Part shown: positions 43,547 through 54,400 of the stretch, piece after piece
Layout: each line of letters starts with the position of its first letter
How positions within the stretch are numbered: the stretch's first letter is position 1
DNA from: Paenibacillus flagellatus
Lineage (GTDB): Bacteria; Bacillota; Bacilli; Paenibacillales; NBRC-103111
Direction of reading: 5' to 3'
DNA: 64,000 bases
Assembly (NCBI RefSeq): GCF_003217775.1
Contig: NZ_QJVJ01000008.1
Span: 1 to 64,000, forward strand
Notes under the pieces: model-generated
Database searches by the model: none
What the model was told of the DNA's origin: nothing
The model's input: the letters and a program-made list of their open reading frames with translations, nothing else
Program-made: the position numbers and the translations under genes

Positions 43547-44371
43547 TCACCGCCGGACGAGGGAGCGCCCGGCCGCCGCGGGGGAGTCGCCGTACAGCGA
43601 GCGGAAATCGCGGATGAGATGCGCCTGGTCGGCAAAGCCGTACCGCGCCGCCGCGCCGGCCCAATCGTCCGGACCGAATCCGCGCTCGAGCCCGGACAAA
43701 ACGAGCTGGAAGCGGACGATCCGGGCGAACGTCTTCGGAGCGAGACCGGTCCATCTGCCGAACAGCCGGTTCAGCGCCCGCTCGCCGACGCCGCTGGACC
43801 GGGCCAGCTCGGCGATCGGCGCGGCGCCCTCCGAACGGAACAGCTCGTACAGGGCGTTGCCGAAGGCGGCATCCGTCTCGGGAAGCGTTCCGCGACGCAA
43901 GGCGTCCAGCAGGAAGCGCTCGGCCGCCGCGACCCGTTCGGCGAAGGTGCCGCACTCGGACAGCCGCTCCGCCAGCAGACGGCCTTGCGCGCCGGCGACG
44001 TCGTCCAGCGGGACGAGCCGGTCGGTGAATTCGGCCGAGGGGACGCGGAACAGCCGGTACAGCCCTCCCGGGAAAAAGCGGATGCCGAAATACCGGCGGC
44101 CCGCCGCGGCGGACGCGGCGTCGAACGGACGGTCGAACGCGCCGCATATCGACCGGCGGACGTCCGGTCGGTCCGGCCGCCATTCGAACAGCATGTCCAT
44201 GCAGCCGTCCGGCACGACCCGGTGAATGGCGCCGACCGTCTCTTCCATCGTCCAAAAGCAGGCGACGAAAGGCGCGAGCGCGGGGGAAGGGAACGCCTCG
44301 CGGTATGCGGCGGCGGCCCGTCCGGCGTCGGGCGGCTGAATCGGGCGGTACATGCGGTGCAAATCGGGCAT
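43547..44371 (-). CDS. AraC-family regulator with DUF6597-like N-terminus
   Basis: 274 residues. The N-terminal part has FVACFWTMEETVGAIHRVVP and PDGCMDMLFEW, the pattern of the DUF6597 sensing domain. The C-terminal 100 residues are an AraC double helix-turn-helix (IAELARSSGVGERALNRLFG, then the second unit YGFADQAHLIRDFRSLYGDS). The ATG at 44371 follows AGGAGG; earlier in-frame codons are Arg/Pro-rich and unlikely. It is 84 bases upstream of the AlkZ-like gene on the same strand and may control it. Confidence 0.85.
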   Translation of the reverse strand: MPDLHRMYRPIQPPDAGRAAAAYREAFPSPALAPFVACFWTMEETVGAIHRVVPDGCMDMLFEWRPDRPDVRRSICGAFDRPFDAASAAAGRRYFGIRFFPGGLYRLFRVPSAEFTDRLVPLDDVAGAQGRLLAERLSECGTFAERVAAAERFLLDALRRGTLPETDAAFGNALYELFRSEGAAPIAELARSSGVGERALNRLFGRWTGLAPKTFARIVRFQLVLSGLERGFGPDDWAGAAARYGFADQAHLIRDFRSLYGDSPAAAGRSLVRR

Positions 44372-44638
44372 GAGGAGCTCGCCTCCTAGCGGATACGGCT
44401 TATGTATCGGAAGTGATCGTTCCGTGCAGCGGCTGCGATCGGGAATGGGGAAAACGCCCAGCATACCGTAATCGCGTACATTTGTACCTGATTCGCGGCT
44501 GCGGCACCGGGAAGGCTGACGCGGCTCCTTGGCCCCGGCCGTTACCGCCTGACGCGAGAAAGCGGGGAGGAGAAGCGCCTCACCCTCGACCGCCTCGCCC
44601 CGCACCCCGTCGCCCTCCGGCAATCGGCAGCCATCCCG

Positions 44639-45268
44639 TTACTCCCCGCCGGCCGCCTTGGCCTTCTTGCGAGCCTGCGAGTAGCATTTACGGCATACCG
44701 GCAAATAGCTTTCGTTGCCGCCGATCATAATTTGCTCGCCTTCGAAGACGGGGACGCCGTCCTTGCAGCGCATGTTCATCGTCGCCTTGCGCTGGCAGCT
44801 CCAGCATACCGTCTTCACTTCCTCGATCTTGTCCGCCAGCGCGAGCAGATGATAGCTGCCCTCGAACAGCTTGCCGCGAAAATCGGCCCGCAGCCCGTAG
44901 GCGATAACCGGGATGTTCAACTCGTCGACGATGTCGCACAGCGCCTTCACCTGCGTTTCGTTCAAAAACTGCGCCTCGTCGACCAAAATGCAGTTCGGCC
45001 GCTCGCGCTCCGCGAGCTTGTACATATCGAGACTGGCCGTGATGACGACCGCTTCCTTCTGAATGCCGATCCGCGACGTGACCGCGCCTACGCCGTACCG
45101 GTCGTCGATCGCGGGGGTGAACAGCAGCACCCGTTTGCCTTGCTCTTCGTAGTTGTGGGCGGTGCGAAGCACCTCGATCGATTTGCCGCTGTTCATCGCC
45201 CCGTACCGGAAATACAGTTTCGCCAAGTTGTCCGCAATCCTCTCTGTCGATAGTTCCTTTTCCAGCAT
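44639..45268 (-). CDS. tdk: thymidine kinase
   Basis: Up to 209 residues. The TK1-type enzyme phosphorylates thymidine with ATP in the salvage pathway. The P-loop GAMNSGKS is at 23-30, DEAQF at 97-101 carries the catalytic Glu98, and the lasso zinc site has Cys155, Cys158, Cys192 and Cys195. The ATG at 45268 has no ribosome binding site. A TTG at codon 15 (giving LAKLYFRYGAMNSGKS) with GAGAGGA about 12 bases before it would match the usual N-terminus better. Confidence 0.96.
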   Translation of the reverse strand: MLEKELSTERIADNLAKLYFRYGAMNSGKSIEVLRTAHNYEEQGKRVLLFTPAIDDRYGVGAVTSRIGIQKEAVVITASLDMYKLAERERPNCILVDEAQFLNETQVKALCDIVDELNIPVIAYGLRADFRGKLFEGSYHLLALADKIEEVKTVCWSCQRKATMNMRCKDGVPVFEGEQIMIGGNESYLPVCRKCYSQARKKAKAAGGE

Positions 45269-45350
45269 AGCGGAAAACGGTCCGCATGAATAGGGGAAAC
45301 CGCCCGCCCTATTTTTACCTGACGGTCTTCCGAAAATAGGAAAAAAAGCT

Positions 45351-45379
45351 TATGCAAAAATCGAAACATGCGCTATAAT
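45351..45379 (+). promoter_or_regulatory. promoter of the giant subtilase gene
   Basis: A clear -10 TATAAT at 45374-45379; the -35 at the right distance is a poor TATGCA. The leader downstream contains GATAC/GTATC and ATACGAT/ATCGTAT repeats that could fold. Confidence 0.5.
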
Positions 45380-45459
45380 AACAATTCGGATACGATTTGT
45401 ATCGACAAATAGTGTTTTAACGTCGAATCGTATCATATAGAAAGGACGGAGGGATTGGA

Positions 45460-48400
45460 GTGAATAAAAGAAAACGACGATGGGGCAGCGCGCTGCTGGC
45501 TGCCACCATGCTGAGCGGAACGTTGGTTCCGGCGATACAAGCCGCCGCGGCTCCGCCGGATTGGCGGGACGTTCTGGCGTTTCCCGCAGAAGGCGACATC
45601 CAGGCAACGCCGAATACCCTTACGACGGATGGGCAGCACCACGAGGTGCAGCTCGCGCTGCTGGACGACCGTGGTACGGGTATGGCCTACATTCCCGATC
45701 CGCGCAGGAACGGGCAATGGGCGCTGGATGTGCTGGATGCCGAATCGGCTTGGCGGACGGTGTCCGAAGCGACCTACGGGGACGGCTCGGGCCCCCAGCA
45801 GCAGCAGCGGCAGCCCGTCGTCATCGCGGTTATCGATACCGGCGTCGATGCGGCGCACCCCGATTTGGCCGGACGGCTGCTTCCCGGCCATAACGCGATC
45901 GCGGGCGCCGACCCGAACGACGCGAGCGACGACTCGCCGTCCGGCCACGGGACGCACGTGGCGAGCGTGCTGGCCGCCGTCTACGGCAACGGCGTCGGCA
46001 TCGCGGGGGCCGTCGGTCCCGCGCCGGTCCGTCTTTTGCCGATCAAGGCGCTCGGACCGGATACGAAAGGCAAGGCGTCCGACATCGCCGCGGCGATCCG
46101 CTATGCGGCCGGGTGGATCGGTCCGCAAGGCGAGCGGGTGAAGGCGATTCATCTCAGTCTCGGGGAACGGCTGGACTTGTCCGGGTCCGAGGCGGCGGCG
46201 GAGCTGAAGGCCGCCGTCACCGACGCGCAGGCGCAAGGGGTTCTGCTCGTCGCGGCGGCCGGTAACGACGGTTTGCCGGTAGCGGGAGACGCCGCCTCCG
46301 CGCTTCCTCCCTATTATCCGGCCGCCTTCGAAGAAGTCGTCTCCGTCGGCGCTCTCGATTTGACGGGCGAGCGGCTGGGCTTGTCCAACAGCGGAGCGGA
46401 CATCGAGGCGCCGGGCGAGCAGATCGACGGCGCGATGCCGGGCGGCGATTACGGAAGCCGATCCGGCACCTCCTCGGCGGCGCCTTTCGTCACGGCGGCG
46501 GCCGCTTTGATGTGGGCGGCGAAGCCGGACGCCAAGGCCGAGCAGGTGCGAGCCGCCCTGTATGAGCAGCCCGGCGAGCGCTGGACGATCGACCGGGCGC
46601 TGCAGCGGTTTATGACCGGTCGTACGGCGGCGCCGAAGCCGGGCAAAGCCGTCCGGCTGTTGGCGGCAACCGGGTTCGAAAAAATAAGCAATGCGATAGG
46701 CGGACTCGCCAATACGGGCGACAGCGGCACGCCCTCGGTCAGCGAAGACGGCCGGTACGTCGCGTTCGATTCCAATTCCAGGAGACTCGTGTCCGGAGAC
46801 TATAACGGGTTCCGGGACATTTTCCTGTTCGATCGGGTCGAAGGATCGGCGACCCGGCTTTCGCTGACGCCATTCAAAGGCGAAGCGGACGGCGACAGCT
46901 TCGCGCCGACGATCGCGCCGGACGGCGAGCGCGTACTGTTCGCCTCGAAGGCGGCCAATTTGACCGAGACGGGCGAATGGGGAACGAACTTGTACATATA
47001 TGATCGTTCGTCCGATTCGATTCGCAAAGTGGCGGACGGGGGATTTGCGGAGGGGGCGACCGAGAACGGTCCGACATACGCGATGAGCGCGAACGGACAG
47101 ATCGTCGCGTTTTCTTCCGAGCAGCCGAACGGCGTCGAGGAAGACGCGAACGGCTATCCGGATGTGTTCGTGAAAGATTTGCGCACCGGGCTTGCGACGA
47201 GACTGACGAATCACGATTACTTGAGCCCGGACTTCAGCGCGGTCGCGATTACGCCCGACGGCCGGTACGTCGCCTTCGACAGCAAGGCGAAGCTGACCGC
47301 GGATGACAGGGATGCGGAGAGCGACGTCTACGTCTACGACCGTCTGCTCGGCACGACGGAGCTCGTCAGCAAGACGGCGTCGCCGAGCTTCGGTCCGTCG
47401 ATCAGCGCCGACGGCCGGACGCTCGCCTTCGTCACGAGAGGTCCCGCGTTCGGGGACGAATCGCTGCAAGTCGGCCATGTCGAGCTGTACGACCGGACGA
47501 CGGGACGAACCGAGCGGATCGGACCGGTGACGGAAACGGGCGATACCGGCGAGAAAAGCCGACCGGTTATTAGCGCCGACGGCCAAATCGTCGTGTACGA
47601 GTGGAGGCAGTGGGATCGCGGCGAGCTGTACGAATACGATCGATCGGTCTCCGTTCCGCAAAACCGCCTGCTTACCGTCTCCCCTGACGGCGAGGCGGCG
47701 GACGGGGCAAGTCGAAGTCCGGTCTTGTCGCGGAACGGGTCGTTCCTGGCTTTCGCGACGACTGCGCGAAATTTGGCCGAAACGCCGGAAAACGGTAACG
47801 ATAACGCGGCGGATATCTTTTTCACCGATAGGGGCCGCGCCTTGCCGGAAGCGCCGGCATGGCCCGTCGGAGCCGCCGCGCAGGCCGTTCAAACCGGCGC
47901 GACCTACGCCGCACTGAGCTGGACGCCCGCGACCGCCGCAGGCGAGGGTGTGCCGCTGTACGCCATTTACGAGGGAGAACGGCTGTATGCGATCGTACGG
48001 GGGACGTCTTACGTCGTAGATGGATTGACGCCGAATACGGCTTATACGTTCCGCATCGTGCCCGGCAACGACTCGTATCGTTTTGGGGAGGAATCGGTCG
48101 CGGTGGAGGTCCATACCCGGATCGAGCGAGACGACACACCGCCTGCAGCGGCGCAAGGGAACGTTGTCCCGCAAGCGGGATCGTTATCCGTCACCTGGAC
48201 CGATCCGTCGGATGCGGACTTGGACGGCATCGTCGTCCAATGGAGAAAGACGGGGACGGCTTCGTTCCGGGAGCTTCCGATCGTGCCGGCGGGACGGCAA
48301 AACGCCCGGATCGACGGCATCGTGAACGGGACGTTCTATGACGTGCGATTGATAAGCGTCGACAAGGACGGGAACGCGACGGAGGGCGCGGTCCAAACCG

Positions 48401-51400
48401 TTTCCGGCGTGCCGGGGCGGCAGATCGGACGGTTCCCGTTCTCGCCGGCCGGACGCCAGCCGAACAACTACAGCGAAACGTCCGATGTCAGCGACGACGG
48501 GAACACATATGTCTTCTCGACCTGGGCCACCAACGTGGTCGCGGACGATTCGAACGGCTATACGGACGTCTTCCTGTACGATCGCGGGGCCGATCGCATC
48601 GTGCTGATCAGCCGCTCGACGGAAGGCGGAGTCGCGAACGGGATGAGCGAAGCCCCGGTCGTCAGCGGCAGCGGACGGTACGTGGCGTTCCGGTCCAACG
48701 CGGGCAACCTCGTGGACAATCCGCCTTTTCGCGAGCAGTGGGCCGTCTATCTGTTCGACCGGGATGCGGACGGGGACGGGGTCATGGACGAGGCCGATCC
48801 GGGCGCTACGTCGCTCAAGCGGATCAGCCCGGACGACGATTACCGCGACTTCGATAACGTATCCGTCAGCCGGGACGGCTCCACAGTCGCGTTTACGGGC
48901 AATTACTCGGAGGCGACGGACCCGCTGTATGTGTACGATACGGCTGCGGGTACCGCGAAAGTCGTCATCGAGGAAGAAGAAGGCTACGAACCGGAATTGG
49001 TCGACATGAGCGCCAACGGACGTTACCTTTCGTTCGTAACGGATAAAGCGTACGATCCGGACGATACGAACGATCGATCCGACCTGTACTTGTACGACAC
49101 GGATCAGAACACGTTCGAATGGGTGTCCCGCTTCGATTCGGAGGAAGGAATGCCGCGCGCCTCGTATTCGTCGGTGAGCGACGAGGGCGACGTCGCGTAC
49201 TTGTTCAATCCCGACGAACAGACGAAGCGATTCGGCTTGTACGTGTACGACCGATCGGAGAAACGGACGATTCCCGTATCCGAAACGCCGCTCGGGGACG
49301 TCGGTGCTCCTGCCATCAGCGCGGACGGCAAGCGGATCGTCTACCAGGAGTACGTCGACCGCGGACCGGAAGGGAACCAAGATATTTATAAGGATATTGT
49401 GCTGTATCACGTCGGTTCCGGCTTGAAGGAAAGCGTGTTGGTAACCCACGACGGGCAGCCCGGCAACGGCGGGGGCGATGCTCCGGCGCTGAACGGCGAC
49501 GGGACGTGGATTTCGTTCCGGTCGGATTCGACCAATCTCGTCACCGGCGACACGAACGGGCAGGACGATCTGTTCTATGTCCATGTGCCGGGGACGGAAG
49601 ATCGCGAGCCGCCCCAGTGGCCGACGGGAAGCGAGCTGAAAGCGGACGCCGTCGGGGCGAACGCGGTGACGCTCCGCTGGACGGCCGCGACGGACAATAC
49701 GGCGGTGCAGTCGTACCGGATCTCGTACGACGGAGGCGGGGAGCTGACCGTCCCGGGTACTGTTACTCAAGCGACTGTCGAAGGCTTGCGCCCCTCTACA
49801 TCGTATACGTTCCGGGTTCGGGCGTCGGACGCCGCCGGCAATACGAGCGAAGGTCCGACGGTGACGGTCACGACGGATGCGGGCTCCGAGCTCGTACCGC
49901 TTCAAGCGGAAGCGCTCGATAACGGCGACGTGAGGCTGACGTGGCCGGCGGCCGACCCGGCGATTTCGCTCAAAGGATTCCGTCTGTACCGGACGCAGGT
50001 CCAGACGGGGGAGCCGTTCGAAATCCGCATCGACAATCCGGCGGCGGTCTCCTACGTCGATACGGGATTGCAGAAGCGGACCGCCTATACGTACACGGTC
50101 AAAGCGGTTTATCCGGACGACACGGTCCGGGACTACACGACGCAAGCGCAAGTGACGACGAGGGGAGGAAGCTCGATCGAATTTGCGAGCGTCCAAGTGC
50201 CGCTCCATTACCGTAAATATGTGAGCGTCGGCAGGGAAGCGACGATCAACGTCCGAGCCGCGGCGGGAGCCGAAGGCAAGGCGATCGTTTCGTACGCGGC
50301 GGCCGCCGAGAGCGGAACCGCGACGATCGAGGTGCCGCTGACGGAAGATGCGGCGGCCCCGGGCCGATATGCGGGCAAGTTCATCATTGCGGAAGGGATG
50401 ACGGAGATTGCATCCGTTCAAGTGCGCTTGAACGCAGGAGGCGAGACTTCCGAAGCGGAGGCGTTGAAAGGACCGCTGACCGTGGCGGGCTCGATTCGGA
50501 TTCCGCTCGCCAACGTCCCTGAAGGGGGGCACGATTTGCTTGATCAGGCGCAGCTTGCCGTCGTCAGCAAATCGGCCAAAGTGTCGACGGGCGTGCGCCT
50601 AAGTGCAGCCGGAACGAGCTATACGATCGACGGACTGCCGCCGGCCGACGACTACGAAATCAGCCTGTTTTCCCGTAACGGCCAATCGCTGCTGAGGCTG
50701 CCGCCCGAGCCGTTCTCCGTCGCGTCCGGACGGATCGGCGATGCGGCGCCTATCGACTTATGGTTGCCGTCCAGCCTGCGGGTTCGGGTTTTGAAGCCGA
50801 ACGGAGAACCGTTCGCAGGAGCCGAAGTCATGGCCAAGGATACGGACGGCTCGATTCGGGCGCTATCCCGGACGAACGCCGACGGCTATACGGGCGAGCT
50901 TCTAGCCCACGGAAGCTTGGGGGAAACGTACCAGTTGAAGGTGGACGTAGGCGTCCCCGAATATGTGGAGGCGGCAACATCGATCGTGTTGTCCAAGGTC
51001 GGACTGAACGAAGAGACGCTGACCGTACCGGTACGGGAACGGGTTTCGTTGCGAGGGAGGATATTGGACAGCAAGGGCAACGTGTTGAAGGACGCCCGGG
51101 TGATCGGGAGTCAACGATTGAGCGGCCGGTCATATTCCTTCAACGGGATCGTCGACGGGAGCGGCGGTTACGTGCTCGACTTGTACGAGGGAGCGGCGAG
51201 AATCGCCGTATCGGCTCCCGACTGGGGACTCGAGACGATCGATCTGGACCTGCAGCCCGGCGCCCATGAACGGGACCTTGTAGTCAACACCCCGGCGGAA
51301 TGGCCGGTAACCGTTAACTTGTATACGATTAACGAGGACGGTACGCGCAGCGGTCCGATGGACCTCGATTGGCGGGTCATCTCCATGTTCCAGATCCGGT

Positions 51401-54400
51401 CCTCCTTCGCGGTGAGTACAGCGTCGAAAAATCCGTTTATCGTCAAGGCGAGACCCGGGGATACGGTAAGCTTTTGCGCCAACGGCTCCCAAGTGCGGAT
51501 GACGGCCGCCTGCGGCACGACCGTGATCAGCCCGACCGCCCCGAACGCGGTGGACATCGAGCTGAAACATTACGGGCTGATCGGGACGAAAATCAAAGGA
51601 ACGCTCGAGTATTACACGCTGGTTAAGCTATTTTACGAAGAAGAGGACGGCCGGCGGGAGCTGGTTGAGCAAAAGTACGTCAGTTATGGCAACGTCGAAC
51701 TCAATGTGCCGAAGCCGGGCAACTATGTCGTGCAGTGGCGGCCCAACGGCTCTACCGAATTGTACGCCGAGCATATTCTGACGATTGCGGAAGGCCAATC
51801 GATCGACTTGGGCACGATCCGCTTCGAACCGGCGGGAACGCATTACGGAGGCAAAGAAGGCAACGGCATCCGCGTCACGCCATCGGAATTGACGGTCGGA
51901 GGAACGATTGACGTTCGCGCCGAGTACCGCAATTCCGGTGCGAGCGCGACCGCTCCGACCGTCTTGAAGCTGGCGATTCCCGCAGGAACCGACTTGCTGG
52001 AGCGAAGCGTCGTCCTGAACGGCGAGCCGCTAGCCGCCGAATCCGGCCGCTGGAGAACGGCAGGCGGCTTCCTGCTCATCGACGTGGGAACCGTCGCACC
52101 CGGTACGACCGGTGCGGCGAGCTACAAGCTGCAAGCGGACCCGGACAAAACGTCCGGCATGCTGGGCGTATCGGCTTTCGTACAGGTCGGTGCGGCGAAG
52201 CCCGAACCGATCGGAACGGCGGTCGTGAGCGTGAATCCGCTCCGGTTCGATATACCGTCGCGAACGGGACGCGCGGAGATGACCGTCCTGGGGTCCGCAC
52301 CGGCCGGCAGCGAGGTGCAGCTGTACGACGGCGACCTGCCTCTCGGCACGACGACGGCTTCGCCGAACGGAACGTGGCGGATGAAAATCAAGCTCAACGC
52401 GGGAGAGGGCGAGTCCGAGCACCGGATCCGCGCGGAAGCCGAACGGGCCGGTACCCGTTGGAGCACGCAGGAGAAGCGGGTACGTTTCGACTCCGCTTAC
52501 CCGGAAGTGGCCGAATTCACGATGCGCCAGCCGGACGGGCGAACGGTTACGATCGACACGGCCGACGGCGTAGCGACGTTTCCGTACGTAGTCGCAACGG
52601 GTGCCCCGTTCTACATGACGGCTAAGTTTATCAATGCATCCCGGGTCGATCAAGTGAGATTCGTTATGGCGGGCCAAGGGCATCCGGCCGTGCGGAACGC
52701 CGACGGCAGCTTCTCCGCTACGCTGTTCAACCCGAAGCCGGGGCCGATCTCGCTCCAATATACGACGACTGACCGTACCGTTACGCCCGACCGCGTACCG
52801 GACGAGGACGAAATCCGCGACCGGCTGCCCCCCGCCATGAAAGACGTGACGATTACGCCTCCGGTCATCGAAGGAGAGCCGGCGGGTACGGTCCGAACGG
52901 CCGCGTTCCAAAGCTCGCTCGGTTATCAGGGCGGGACCGTAGGGACCGATTTCAAGGTGAAGATGGAGAAGGTGACGAACTACAGTCCGTCGAGCGCCGA
53001 CGTTTCGCGGGCGAATCAATACGGCGTCCCGGTTTACGGCTTTTCTTTCAGCCATTCGATGTCGAACGGCACGTTCTCGTTCAAGATGACCGGCTATTTT
53101 CCGGAAGAACGGTTCTCCTCCCAAGCGGGAATCGCGGAGGCGCTCCGCGCGTTGGGAGGGACGGACCCGTTTGCGCCGGCTGCGGCGGAAGAGGAGCCCG
53201 TCCTGGAGGGCGCGAACGTCGGGACGTTCATCAAGCTGTCGTTCCAAGGGGCCATGAAGTGGTCCGGCGCGGGCAAGATGTGGACCGGGATCGATTCCGT
53301 CTACTCGTTCGCCGACGGACTGGGAGTCAACGAATCGTTGAAGGACTTGGGCGATTTGATCGACGCGGCTACGGACTGCAGTCCGAGCAGATTCAACTAT
53401 TACCGCGACTGGGCGGAGGATTTGAAAAACCAGGCGATGGCGCACGAAATCGCCAAAGCCGTCCTGATGATCGCGGGCGTAGCTCTCGGGCCGGAAACGT
53501 TCGGTCTCGGCACCGTCGCCATGTTCATGCTGACCAACGCTGCGGGCAAAGTGATGGACGGCTTGATCGGAGCGAGCATCGACAAGATGAAGGCGATGAT
53601 CGCGAACGACAGCGAGTGCAAGAAGGACGACGACGAAAACGATCCTCCGGAAGATCCGCCGGAAACCGATCCGGGACCGGTTCGAAAGGATACTCCGCTG
53701 GCGGATCCGAAATGGATTTACGATCCGAGCGGGTACGTCTATGAGGTCGACCCGTCCGAACGCGTGGAAGGCGTCAAGGCGACCGTCCTCCAGTGGGACG
53801 AAGCGGAGAGCGTCTGGAAGCCGTGGGACGCCGAATGGTATCTCCAGCAAAACCCGCTCTGGACCGATCGACAAGGCAAATACGGCTGGGACGTGCCGGA
53901 AGGGAAATGGAAGGTCATGTTCGAGAAGGAAGGCTTCCGAACGGCGTACAGCGACGAGCTGATCGTGCTGCCTCCGCATCTCGACGTGAACGTGCCGCTC
54001 GTATCGACATTGCCGCCGCAAGTGACGGCCGTCGAAGCGGCGCCTGGAGGAACGGCGATCGACCTTTACTTCAGCCGGTATGTCACGCTGGATTCGGCCA
54101 ATGCCAATACGATTACGGTGACCGACAACGTGTACGGGACCGATATCGCGGGGACCGTCTCGGCGGTCGGCGAGAAGCCGTATGAAGGACGTGCGGCAGC
54201 CCGTCATCTGCGGTTCGAGCCGGCGGCCCCGATCGCCGTAGGATCGTCCGTACGGGTAGCCGTCGACGGATGGGTGCAAAGCTACGCGGGCGTGCCGCTC
54301 GGCGACGACTACTTCGCCGACGTTACCGTAACGGCCAAGGATACGAAAGGTCCCGGCAAGGTGACCGACATCGTCTCCTCCGCGACACAAACGAATATTT

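Noticed and set aside
44372-44638. Possible small RNA or gene between the AraC and tdk genes
   Set aside because: No promoter, terminator or protein-like frame was found in these 267 bases.
45433-48174. A 913-codon open frame on the minus strand
   Set aside because: Antisense to the subtilase and propeller domains and overlaps the giant gene's promoter region.
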